A stretch of DNA of 64,000 nt, from positions 62,001-126,000 of the forward strand of contig FLMG01000135.1 of NCBI GenBank assembly GCA_900088475.1. Reading direction: 5' to 3'. Below the pieces are notes generated by a model. That model had not been told where the DNA came from and ran no database searches. It was given only the letters and a program-made list of their open reading frames with translations. Below, piece after piece: positions 36,848-47,060 of the stretch. Source of the stretch: Hyphochytrium catenoides (lineage: Eukaryota; Sar; Hyphochytriomycetes; Hyphochytriales; Hyphochytriaceae). Positions within the stretch are counted from its first letter, which is position 1, and each line of letters opens with the position of its first letter. A program made the translations under genes and the position numbers.

Positions 36848-39013
36848 TTATTGTGACCTCTGATATCGCTCACGCACTGCTGCCGCAATCAGCGAGAGCG
36901 AGGTTGTGAAAATTAGTCCGAACGCGTGGGCTAAAATGAACTACAAGAGACAGAGGAACGTTTATGTTAAGATCCGTTTGCTGCCTTAGGGTGAAAAGAA
37001 GGGGTAACCAGGGCCCTCGATAAACCACCAATCGAAAGACGCACATGGGCCCACGACAACGAGACTGACGAGACTCAGGAAGATTCAAGGAACGATACAA
37101 TTTGGTGATTGTTACCTCCTTGTGCTCCGTCCAGAAGGCTCTCGCCCTCCTCATAGAGGTAACCCTTGGTAAGTGTGCCACCTCCACGCCACCCTTGGCC
37201 ATAAAGCCATAATGTACCTCTGCAACAGCCCTAACAATTGACTCTTCCAGCTCCTGGAAAAGCCAATCCAAGGCAACAATGAAAGCAAGAATGCAGAAAA
37301 TCTTCAGATCTGCGATGGATGAGAAAATAAGAACAGATAGCCTGTCGGAATGCAACAAGAGAGACTAGGATGGACAGTTGGACAGCTAGGAGGACGACTA
37401 CCTTGGTCTCTGAATCTCGTTCAATAATCCTATCCTCATTCTCTGTTACCAGGTAAACTTGCTTGTACCGAGTGTGAAGCTCATTAGCAACAACCTGAAT
37501 GAGTCGCCACTGTAAGTTCGACCTTCAACCTCACGATCTAGCTAGTCATCTCTGTCCAACTGCATCACTCTACAGGAGCCACTCACCAGGTGCATCCCGT
37601 ACTTGTCTACTGACATGTGCGCTTTCTTGAGAAGAATGGAAAGGTCCGTTTCCAGCTAAAGAGGACAAAAGGGTGGATTCATAACTTTTGGTCAATATCA
37701 GGTAAGTTATTTGGGAAGCACTACGCGAGAAGAAGAAATGGTCAACCCCGCCAGGACAAAAGTTGCCGCTCTACAGCGGACGACGAAGGTTTATTGTGAC
37801 AAACCTTGAACGAGACAAAGAATGCCTTTGGTGCCCAATTATGCCGAAGTAGGCCTAACATTTTAGGTACCTAACGGATATAAAGTCTTCAGCGTCTCAC
37901 ACAATGGTAATAGAAACACTGAGAGACACCTGCTCAAGCTGCAAGCTCAATGCCCCTTCCCTTGATTGTATCTTGTGCTGCGCTAGGTGAGAATCTGGAA
38001 TGTAAAAGTCGCTGACGGCAGCCGCTAGAAAGAAGAGAGCCTTGGGGTGGATTACTGATAAGTGGGCCAGATTGAAAGAGTACATCGGTTTACCTTGTTT
38101 CCTAAGAATTCTAATGACTCAGCCACGAGCCGCAAGAGGTAAAGATACTCCGTCACCGAGCTACACAAACATTTAAAGCGAGAGTCAAAGGATGCGAAGG
38201 AGAAAGTAGCAGGCAGTGAGGAGCGAAATACGCAGAGACCCATTCTGATTCATTGATATTGCATACTTAAATTCGATTGAGAGGAGTGTGCCGTGTTCTT
38301 TGGTGGATCGGAACGCTGTTAGGGCTAACTGAACGTCCATCATTTTCAGTCTATCCTTCACCTCCAGCTTTAGGCTGCCATTCGCTACGGACAAAATATC
38401 CGAGGGCAGAATAAAGACAAAACGTCAGAGCACAGATAAAGCGGGAAGCCCTGTTAATTCGTACCTGCAGTGTCCAAGTGGTCCATAAATGCAAGATCGA
38501 TCCCCTTTGAGACCGCAGACTGGAAACCCAGAATACCCTTAGTCGTATCGTAGAGGAAAAGCAAGTTTCCAGATAGATGAGAATACCTGCAAATGTCGAG
38601 CGAAAGGCTGCATGCAGGTGGGCCGATTAAGGAAAATGACTGCATAGCCCAAGGAAAGAAACTGCCTGAACAAGAAAGATTTAGTTTCCTACTCTGCTTT
38701 CAGTTGTTAGCTTTCATCTGACTTACTCCGCGCAAGCCGCCCCTCTTGATCCTGTGCTAAAGTTGTCCAGGAATCTGACAGTATTCTTCTCCAGCGGCAC
38801 TGTAGTCCCACCACTTGTGACGCAAACGACACAACGGCCCATCTTCTGGTGCCTCTCAAGGAAACCATTGAGCTCGACGGCGCGGGAATCCTGAACCGTA
38901 ACACAGGGTTTAAACTCGCGCACACCATGGTTGGGAGCTACGTCTCTTACCAAATTGGACGGTGCAGGTTCCGTTCTGAAGAAGTTCTCAGCATCCTGAT
39001 CTGCCGATGCCAT
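36848..39013 (-). CDS. PPCS: Phosphopantothenate-cysteine ligase with a C-terminal hydrophobic tail
   Basis: This enzyme couples cysteine to 4'-phosphopantothenate in coenzyme A synthesis. Eleven exons join in phase: 39013-38727, 38665-38587, 38519-38465, 38384-38267, 38160-38094, 38040-37930, 37870-37805, 37655-37587, 37494-37402, 37253-37116 and 36940-36848, giving 391 residues. The nucleotide-binding opening is [20 protein letters not shown] followed by [14 protein letters not shown], then the hallmark [20 protein letters not shown] with QHKIQS, and [25 protein letters not shown], all in the order of animal PPCS (~310 residues). The last ~50 residues are extra: a basic segment ([17 protein letters not shown]) and [20 protein letters not shown] followed by [10 protein letters not shown], which reads as a single membrane-spanning tail anchor. 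Cytosolic PPCS normally lacks this. Confidence 0.92.
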
Positions 39014-39040
39014 CTTAGGTGCTTCCGGAGTGATTGTCCT

Positions 39041-40290
39041 TAGTGAAATAGCCTTTCTGGAGCTCCTCGTACTATAGGTCTCAACAGTTCGGCAAGGACC
39101 AGACTGTCGCAGGCTTGGGCAGGCCTCCTTGCAGGCTCTGCAGAAGCTTTTCGTTTTTCAGAGCTTCTGAATGATCTTGAGGACTGAGGATTCTGATGGG
39201 AGGGTCTCCTCCTAGGGGAGGTGTGGACCGTAAACCACTCATATTCTCGATAAAAAGCATTATCATGGTAGAAACTCTATAGTACTGGATCCTATATCAG
39301 AAATACGTGTGATAGGATGTCATGTCAGTCTGTTATTAGCAAATGAAAGCACATCTTTGGGAGACTGTGTGCTTCATCTCATGAGCAAGCATGCCAGCAC
39401 CAAGGGCACGATGAACTCTCTGAAGATGATGATCCTTCAGTCCTAATACATTAAAAAATTAACCTAGAACCTAGAGGCAGGAAGAAAGCTAATGGATTGC
39501 TCGAAGAAGGATAGCAGCCACTTTGAAGGAAGGAAGATCTCTTGAAGAGAAGAAGAGGCGTTTGATGTTGAGTTCCCGAGTGTCAGTCAAAAGAAAAGCA
39601 TGGGATCGATTGAATAGAGTGAAGCCTTCTGTCGTTCGGTGCACAGCGTTAGGGCATACAAGGTCTATGCGCTGAAGATGTCGCCATAGAGAAGTCTGCA
39701 GGAACACTTGAGCGGATTTATCTAGGAGCTCCCGTTCATTTTGAGCGCTATGGCGAATGTGATGCTTTCCAGTGGTGGATCCACCGATAGGCCATCCAAA
39801 CCCTTTAAGGAGAGAATCATACAGCTTCGCAAGAAGTACGACGTATGTAGCTTGATCTTCAGCCACCATACGGCACTTCTCAGAAAGATGATTTAACTTC
39901 GTTATAACGTTTTCGTTTACAGCTCGTTCTACTCGATGCAGTGGCTCTTCTTAGCGGTGAACATAAGCATCTGGCTGGGTAAGGGCAGAGGTCACTCCTT
40001 CCCACGGTTTCTTTGTGACAACTAACACTATCTGTATCTGTAGTCAACAGCAGAGTAGCGCTAATGCCCTAAAGACCAGCCTACTTAGCAGAATTGAGGC
40101 CTTCAACCTTGAGTGCGATGAGATCTATAAGGATATTGTACGAGTCCCTTGATGATGCAGCATGAGTCACGTGTGCACTAACTCCCTCCTGTTCGATCTC
40201 TATTTTCGATAGCATCAACGCAAAATGAGGCTGCTTGTAAGAGACGAAGGGCCATCCACTTCCGAGGAGATTCAAAAGGAAGTTCAGGCG
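39041..40290 (-). CDS. Fragmentary unrecognised gene
   Basis: Protein-like minus blocks occur just upstream of PPCS. Block one is about 40256-40081 ([20 protein letters not shown], ending NSAK and TAG) after a CAG acceptor. Block two is about 39955-39800 ([20 protein letters not shown], then [20 protein letters not shown]), a convincing helix ending near a GT donor. Block three is about 39253-39040, open in two frames, one ending ERLFH* only 28 bp before the PPCS ATG. I could not link them with consistent phases, and none is recognisable. It may be one gene with large introns, or two; the closeness to PPCS also leaves room for an alternative PPCS 5' exon. Confidence 0.3.
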
Positions 40291-40967
40291 GTGGGCCAAA
40301 TCTCACAACTTATAGGGGACTTTAAATACTTCCTTGAGATAGGGGAGAGCCCGAACAAAGATTAGGGATCTACGAAGGTCAACGTTGAAGCTCAGACAAG
40401 CAGTTTTTAGATATCAGGGTGTGTAAGTCAAGACAGCTAACCTCCGTGGAATTGGCTATATTGTTGCCACTGCTTGAGCAAGGTTGTGGAACTCGTAAAG
40501 ATATACCAGTCCCAACTATGACTGAAAAGTACGTACGTGGGATACAACGATCCCCCAGCCATTTGACGTGAGCGGCACTACTTGGAAGTACGAAGGGGTT
40601 GGGAACAAAGGTATAAGGCTACTTTCGTTACTAGTAGGCGGGAGAAAGGCTGGCACGAGGAACCACACGAGGCAGACCTTTGGAAGAGCCCAGCCTCGGC
40701 TTCGGGTAGGTCATGTAGCACGAGGAACCACTGTGGTCGCAAAATATCATGAAGACTCCCTTCCCCGGAAGAAGTAGTAAAAACCCTTGCAGCCATATTT
40801 CATAGCTATATGGCCCTGCGAGCTTCATTGGCCTTGTCTGCTATGTGGAAGTCCGAGCTGATAGCACACAACTTACCGCACCTGCACTCGCATCTTAGCC
40901 AGACAGGGTTAGCATCAGTAGAAAGCCCATCCCTCACTGCTAACGCAACGCTGAGGCTCCGGCGTCT

Positions 40968-41990
40968 TTACGTGCTCGAAGCTTGGAGTCCAAAGAAGCC
41001 CTCATTGGAACGCGAAAGCAAGGTCTCTCTTGGTAGTCTGAAACTAGACCCCATCAGAAGATTGCTTGCCATCGCAGGGCGCCCGAAGGGTGAACCTTTT
41101 CCCATGTGACTCACGTGGGAAAGATGAGATATTTGTTTGGTTGGAGGACGCCTGTGTGTAGAGCAAGAGAGATCATACATAACTGTTGGCATCCACTTGA
41201 TGAGCTTTAGAGACCATACGACTTCGGTTACCATTTGTCAGGCCAAAGTGTCGTTTGAGAAAGGCAACCAGCTTGGGAGAGGGTCTATCATAGGCGATAT
41301 CCTCGGGGCTCTGGCGTTCTAACTAGTTTGAGATAACTTTTAGCCTAGACTTTGCCATAAATAACCCACAGTGCTACGCCAACGGCATAGGTCGACACCC
41401 TACCTTCAGCATTGCATCAAAAAGCTTGCGTCCCAGTCCTTTCCTCTGGCCTGATGAGTGTATATAGAAGTCCAGAACGCAAAAGCTGTCTTTCTCCTTC
41501 ATTTTGTTGCTTTTGTCCTTAAAGCCAGAGGTTTATATAAGCAACAAAGCAGTCCCAAAGAAGACATCATCCTGTAGATACAACTCTTACATAGAGAAAG
41601 AGCTTTTTCTGGCCTACTTTCAAGATTCCCCACAGTTTTCCCTCGTCAAATAAGGTATATAGTCTCTGCGCTCCTGATGGGTCAAGCAGCTTGGTGGACA
41701 CCGTTAAGGGCTGGTTGAGCTGCTGCTCCTGTGTATATGTCAGAATATGAGCAAAGCCTTCGTGTGAGCTAAAGTCAATTCAGCGTAACCTTGGCGGATT
41801 CCACTCCCAACTTGTCAATCGCTTTAGTGAGGCTAGAAAAAAGCGACCCCTTCGAAGGCCCAGATCTAAAGTTACTCTGTCGTTGAAGGGCGAGAAGCTC
41901 TTTATCTGTAACCCGGGCTATGGACGAGTTTCCAAAATATACATTTGCCTCTGGTATTAGCTCCATCGTGGGAGCAGATGTTATTATCAA
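40968..41990 (-). CDS. ATAT1: Alpha-tubulin N-acetyltransferase (ATAT1/MEC-17 family)
   Basis: ATAT1 acetylates Lys40 of alpha-tubulin inside stable (mainly axonemal) microtubules. Exons: 41990-41790, 41728-41591, 41517-41404, 41310-41232, 41151-41115 and 41037-40968, in phase, giving about 212 residues. The GNAT-like core is clear: LTKAIDKLGVESAK, then KLWGILKVGQKKLFLY, the acetyl-CoA binding segment KDSFCVLDFYIHSSGQRKGL followed by GRKLFDAMLK, YDRPSPKLVAFLKRHFGLTN and VLQPNKYLIFPT (the family ends the core in a similar N-(F/Y)-V-I-F strand). The last exon adds a short Ser/Arg-rich tail and is the least certain. The N-terminus could start at the second Met (41966). Presence of ATAT1 argues for cilia or flagella. 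Confidence 0.85.
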
Positions 41991-42586
41991 TCAGCCTTAT
42001 AGTCGCGGCTTATCCGCCGCTCAAGGCAAAAGGTTATACACGCCCTGCTCAAGAGGAATGAATATTTTCCCTGATGTGGGAGTCTCTCCGTCATTGAGCG
42101 CTGCCTCGAGGAGGTCAAGGAAAGGTGCTTGGCGCCTGTAGGGATCGAAGTGGCGATAATAATCGGCTGAAGACAGGTGAATTCTTGTAAAGTGGCAGAG
42201 CTTTTCCGTTACAGTGATTCCTTCTTATTCTATGATGCTTTCTTGTTGCACTCATGGTAATCAATGATGGTCTTGATGATGCCCGCATAACCGATGCCTC
42301 CGGTTATCGCTTAGTGATTACTTTATTGCCCCACCTGTAGAGGTTAAAGCTGTCAGGTTTTTTTCCGTACGAACAAGTAAGACGGCACATGCTGTGTGTA
42401 CGCGTGGGAGGGTGTAGGCCGTCTGCCACACTCGTGTACAACGCTTACAAGATGGGGTTCATCAGTCCAAAGACTGCAGCTGGACGGGTGGGTGGGGGCG
42501 AAGATCGACCCATCCAACCACTGAAAAATTTTCAGTGAGAGGCGCTGATAACCCTTAGTCTCCGGCGATTCCTCCCCTTTGGAACA
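41991..42586. other. Intergenic region
   Basis: Between the divergent ATAT1 gene and a weak hypothetical gene. Contains a G-rich stretch near 42480-42500 (ctggacgggtgggtgggggc). No gene is supportable. Confidence 0.5.
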
Positions 42587-43124
42587 ATGGCTTTAGCCGT
42601 TGGCAGTCACTCCCTCTCGTCCTGGGGATCACCCCAGCCATCACTTTCTCCATTTTCACACTCCACGAAACACTTGTCAGTAAGTGACCACCCTCATTTA
42701 CCTTGTTTGTCTGTAACCAGTCTTGTCTTTCGCCCCATTCTGTCTCTACTTGAGCCATAGATAAAGCCCTCTTTCACCTCACCTCCTCCCCATTCTGGCT
42801 ACCTGTTTTACGGTCCCTATTCCAGTCATTGTGCTGTTGTAGAGCCAGCAGCTGTACGGTAAATTCTATCAAAAGATGTTCCTGGACGTGTGGCTGCAAG
42901 ACAGATCAGAGCGTTACGCCCTCCCTCTTGACACGCCACTACCTTGCTGTGCCTGTGTTGAAATATCTCCCACGATGGCTTCCCCTCCGATGTCTTCCTT
43001 TACACCTCTCGCTCTGTCTGTCAGAAGACTGACGGAGCCTAAGATCAGAAACTGGCCTGAGACGCTAAGTGTGGGCGAGGTGGATGCCAAGACTGAAGTT
43101 ACTCACTACTATCCATCTTGTTGA
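42587..43124 (+). CDS. Weak hypothetical protein upstream of the GH72 gene
   Basis: An ATG at 42587 opens a Ser-rich exon (42587-42679) ending at a strong GTAAGT donor. A phase-0 acceptor at 42842 opens 42843-43124 (SQQLYGKFYQKMFLDVWLQD, then RSERYALPLDTPLPC and a tail ending TEVTHYYPSC). Together 124 residues. The second exon looks protein-like, and a further open block (43240-43392, MPTIDSQILDPMRSLFYDAV) could belong to it. No family is recognised. Confidence 0.35.
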
Positions 43125-43584
43125 GGCTTTGACTTTGATGCCTAAGCCTATAGTTCTACTTCCTGCTCTACTGAAATGGACCCAAAGGTCCAGTTCATAG
43201 GCGTGCTGCTGGCGTTTCCCCTTTTCCTAACTTGTTTTGGATGTCCAGATGCCGACCATAGATAGCCAAATCCTCGACCCAATGCGCTCCCTCTTCTATG
43301 ATGCAGTCAGCTCAGATTCTGGGTATGATGAGGGTAGGGGTGAAGAAGACAGGCAGCACACAATCTTTCTGACAAGTTCTCTGATTCACAAGGTGCGTGA
43401 CAGAAGGGGAGCTGAAGGGCCAAACTGGACTTTCTATTTAGTACTTTGCAGTCGCGGTCATTTTTACTTTGGGCAAGAGCAGAGACGGTTGCGAGCTCAG
43501 CCGCGCCGCTGTCTTTGAACTATTTCTAAAGTCCAGACAGTCTGCACGCTCCATCGTACTCCCGTCTGTCAGAAGATTACGGCA

Positions 43585-45120
43585 ATGATGCGGATCACCA
43601 GCGCTTTGGGCTTGCTGGGGCTCTTTGCTGCGTCCGCCTCGGCAGCAACTAACCCAATCGTCGTGAAGGGTGCCTATATGTATGACTCAGTTACCAAGGA
43701 ACGCTTCTTCGTCAAAGGGTTGACTTATGAGTACGCTGTGGACGACACAAACTATGCCAAGTGGAAGGATAGACTTGACAAAGTTATTGCCTTGGGAGTC
43801 AACTCCCTTAGGCTTTACAATATCAACCCAGACCTCAGTTATGACAAATTCATGACGGATATGGCAGCAGCAGGGGTATACGTCATGCCTGCTGCTACCC
43901 CTGGAGGTGATCCCTATTTCGAAAACTACAAGTACTGTACGCTGAACCGCTTCAGCCCTCCAGATGAGAAGGTACTCAACAACTGTTACCCCGCCTGCCT
44001 TCTGCAATATGGCAAAAAGGTGGCTGCCAACTTTGCCAAGTACGACAACACTCTCGCCTTGATCATTGGAAACGAGGTAATGCAGTATAACGCTACGTCT
44101 GCTCCTTGCGTCAAGCAGTATGCATCTGATCTCAAGGCCTGGATGGGCTCAGCTGACGGAGTGAAAGCTATGAGAACGTTACCTCTAGCCTACGCTGAAG
44201 CAGATTCCGCACCAGAGCCTGCAATAGTCATAAATCCCAAGGCCGATGCCAACGAATGGGCGACGCTGCGTAACCAGTTCTTTGTGTGCGACGATAAATA
44301 TGTGAACGGTGTCGGCCAATCATCTCTGGATATTACCATGGTCAACACGTACCGGTGGTGCGATGACCTCTCTGGTCCGACGGGGTATGATAACATCAAC
44401 AAGGCGATGAAGGGATTTCCTGGAGCGGTCCTCTTTGGAGAGTTCGACTGTGCTAAAGGGGGTCAGCGGAAGCTGGACTCGGCTGTGAAATACTTGTTCT
44501 CTAGTAAGATGACGGAGGTCTTCTCTGGTGGTTTCGCCTACACATGGGGCACTGCCGGTGTCGCCCCTGCCTTGGCGGGCGATGGCTATCAGCTGGTGAC
44601 AGACAGTGACAGTGACATTGCTGGGGATCCTGGAAGCGCAACCAATGACAACTATGACAAGCTCAAGGCTGCGTACACTGCTGTTAAACCTACAAGCACT
44701 CCTGGCACATGGTCGTCCAAGTCTGATCTCTGCACTAAGTTTTCTGGAACCGTCCCTGCTGGAGAGGACTTCAAAGCCACATGCAAGACAGTTGTGTCCG
44801 AGATGTCTACAAAGACTAACAGCAAGGTCAGCTGGCCCATCAAGACAAGAGAGAATGCTGGATGCAATGACCTAGGCGAGCCCTGCCCAGTCGCTTATCC
44901 TAAGGGTCTGAAGACAACTCAATCTACGCTCTGCGGAGGTTCTGCACCTACTCTGGCTCCTAGCAAAGCGAGTGGTGGTGGTAATGGAGGGAACGATAGT
45001 GATGCTGGTAGCAATAAAGAAGGGACAGGCAACAACAGTGCTGCCACTGGGATCCCTTATTCATGGGGTTCCTTGGCTGTAGCGCAGGCGGTTGTCCTTC
45101 TGCTCTGGCAGTACGCTTAG
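43585..45120 (+). CDS. GH72 beta-1,3-glucanosyltransferase, secreted and GPI anchored
   Basis: A single 511-codon exon without introns. GH72 (Gas/Gel) enzymes cut beta-1,3-glucan and rejoin it to another chain, extending wall glucan at the cell surface. The protein starts with a signal peptide (TSALGLLGLFAASASA). Next come RFFVKGLTYEYAVDDTNYAK, VNSLRLYNINPD, the acid/base glutamate in LALIIGNEVMQYN (E164) and the nucleophile glutamate in VLFGEFDCAKGG (E286). A Cys-containing domain follows at about 375-455 (LCTKFSGTVPAGEDFKATCK), then a Gly/Asn/Ser-rich linker and a hydrophobic tail (WGSLAVAQAVVLLLWQYA), as expected for GPI attachment. Either ATG at 43585 or 43588 fits. Being intronless among multi-exon neighbours is notable. 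Confidence 0.9.
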   Translation: MMRITSALGLLGLFAASASAATNPIVVKGAYMYDSVTKERFFVKGLTYEYAVDDTNYAKWKDRLDKVIALGVNSLRLYNINPDLSYDKFMTDMAAAGVYVMPAATPGGDPYFENYKYCTLNRFSPPDEKVLNNCYPACLLQYGKKVAANFAKYDNTLALIIGNEVMQYNATSAPCVKQYASDLKAWMGSADGVKAMRTLPLAYAEADSAPEPAIVINPKADANEWATLRNQFFVCDDKYVNGVGQSSLDITMVNTYRWCDDLSGPTGYDNINKAMKGFPGAVLFGEFDCAKGGQRKLDSAVKYLFSSKMTEVFSGGFAYTWGTAGVAPALAGDGYQLVTDSDSDIAGDPGSATNDNYDKLKAAYTAVKPTSTPGTWSSKSDLCTKFSGTVPAGEDFKATCKTVVSEMSTKTNSKVSWPIKTRENAGCNDLGEPCPVAYPKGLKTTQSTLCGGSAPTLAPSKASGGGNGGNDSDAGSNKEGTGNNSAATGIPYSWGSLAVAQAVVLLLWQYA

Positions 45121-45337
45121 TTTATGACAAATACTTAAAACCTTTCAAGACCGACAGATTTCCGATTAAGCCTGACTTCCCTTGCTATTCTTGCTCCCTC
45201 ATGTCCCACTTACGATCCCGAAGCCTCTCAAACATGTGACTGACAGGGACCAACCCAAAGGCCGTGGTAACATTTTTATGGAACCCAAGCCCCATGTTGT
45301 TATAGACTTAAGAAGAGCGAGACCTCTTCGCTTCTCT

Positions 45338-47060
45338 TCAGTCAAAGTGACCAGAATGCCTTTTGGTTGTCGTGCGCAGTGTGGCCTCAAGCTGATCGGT
45401 GACTTTTACGAATAGCAGCCCCAGAACATAAGCCTAATAGATACAATTTCTGGTCAGAGATAGCCGAAAACTATGCCCACGAGATACTTACCCCGGCTAG
45501 CAAGGATGCAGTGTAGACGATAGATTCTGCTAAAGTCTTTGAGGGCGCTGAGTACTTGATCGAGATAGGGGAGAACTTGTACTGAATGTGTATGGAGCTC
45601 AATTGGCGCTGGTCGATGATCGCATAGCTTGCCTGCGTGTAGGTGTATTGGTAATCGGCTTCATTGCTAGCTTTGATCACTGGCACCTGTGGAAAATGGC
45701 TTATTAGGAGCCCCTATAGGCAAATCATGAGGAGCACTTGCAGCAAAAGATCACTTTCTTACCACGTGTATGTCATATTGAAACTTTTCTTGGATGTTCT
45801 CCCCTCTCGTCTGAACCTTGTTAGAGGAGAAGACTTCCTTGGCTTCGAGGTGGTCAACCTGTGGCGCTTCAGTATCTGGGGATGCCTTGAGGCCCGAATA
45901 TGGCTTTTCAAGGCGAAAATGGGATTTTAACTGCTTTGCCCGAACTTCTTCCTCTGTCATGGAGCTCATGGAGAGAAACGAAGGGGTGGAAGACTTGCGC
46001 TTGCCAGAGAATGGTGAAGGATTTGAGCCAGAAAGGTGCTTGGTAGGTGACCTTGACTGCCCCATCATTGCTTGGAGCTTCGACAAGAGGCTTACGTCAT
46101 CTGTACCCTCATGACTATCATCGGTCATCGTAAGTAGTTCCGTATCAGCATGTTCGTGAAAAGTTAGGCTAGAGAAAGACCAAACAGAGCAAGAAGAAGC
46201 TTGTTAGGGCAGATCCCACTTGGATATGCTAACAACACGATTACCTTCGAATGTTATGGCTTAAATCGAAGCTAGATATCTCTTCGCTGTTGTACATCTT
46301 CAGTTTGAATGCAGTGGGTGAGATAGGAGAGACAGGGAGTCATTGATGGCAAGATTAGTAGATGTTCTTATGGCCGCGATGAGGCAAGAGATAAAAATGA
46401 CGCACTTGTCTAATAATGCCACGGTATAGGGCTGAAGAAAGCTGCAGCGTCCCGGGCCCTTTATGGACAAGCGCGATGCCAGTGACGCGACAGCCCTCCC
46501 GCTCGTTCAGTTGCGCCTCCAGTTGCTGATAGCTCCAACTTTTCTCAATCTTCGGTTTTCGGTCCCACTTGCTGACACTGTCAAGCGGCCTGTGCTCTGT
46601 TATGCAACGACAATGGCGATAAGGATGTCTAAGCACCAGGTAGTTAACTGGAGGAGGTACACCCGCATCTCATACCTGTATGACTAGTCTTTCCATGGTC
46701 GTCCGGCTCCATTACTAACAGCCCATTAGAGCTCAGCCTGCTGTACCGAAGGACATGTGTGAGATCTGTGTTGAAGCGTCCTGTGCCGTCCAAATACTCA
46801 AAGTGCAGAACACCGCATGGAATGTTATGAATGTCCAGCTCCACTCGGACCTCCACATAGTTATGCCGGTGCTGCTCTACCACCAATGCGGAGAGCGTTT
46901 GAGGGTAGAAGTATTGGCAGACCTCCACCCAAAGAATATAGAGCATCAAGCAGCCAGTGAGGAGACTGACCAAGCCACCACGAGAAGAAGAATTTTTGAA
47001 GTCCCTATGCACACGCCCATAAAAGTCCAGTCCACCGAAGGTGGACGTCGCTTCTATCAT
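45338..47060 (-). CDS. ERGIC/Erv46-family ER-Golgi cargo receptor
   Basis: Six exons join in phase: 47060-46676, 46596-46406, ~46297-46245, 46168-45763, 45686-45492 and 45433-45338, giving about 441 residues. The N-terminus is the family pattern TFGGLDFYGRVHRDFKNSSS followed by a membrane helix (GGLVSLLTGCLMLYILWVEV). The lumenal part has ELDIHNIPCGVLHFEYLDGT, EGCRVTGIALVHKGPGTLQL and LSHNIRSLTFHEH. A Ser/Pro/Lys-rich insert of about 110 residues follows, then QYTYTQASYAIIDQ, IKYSAPSKTLAESIVYTASL and a second membrane helix (AYVLGLLFVKVTDQLEATLR) before a basic cytosolic tail. These proteins cycle between ER and Golgi in COPII/COPI vesicles. The long insert and altered tail make orthology to ERGIC1, 2 or 3 unclear. 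The third exon start is approximate. Confidence 0.85.
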
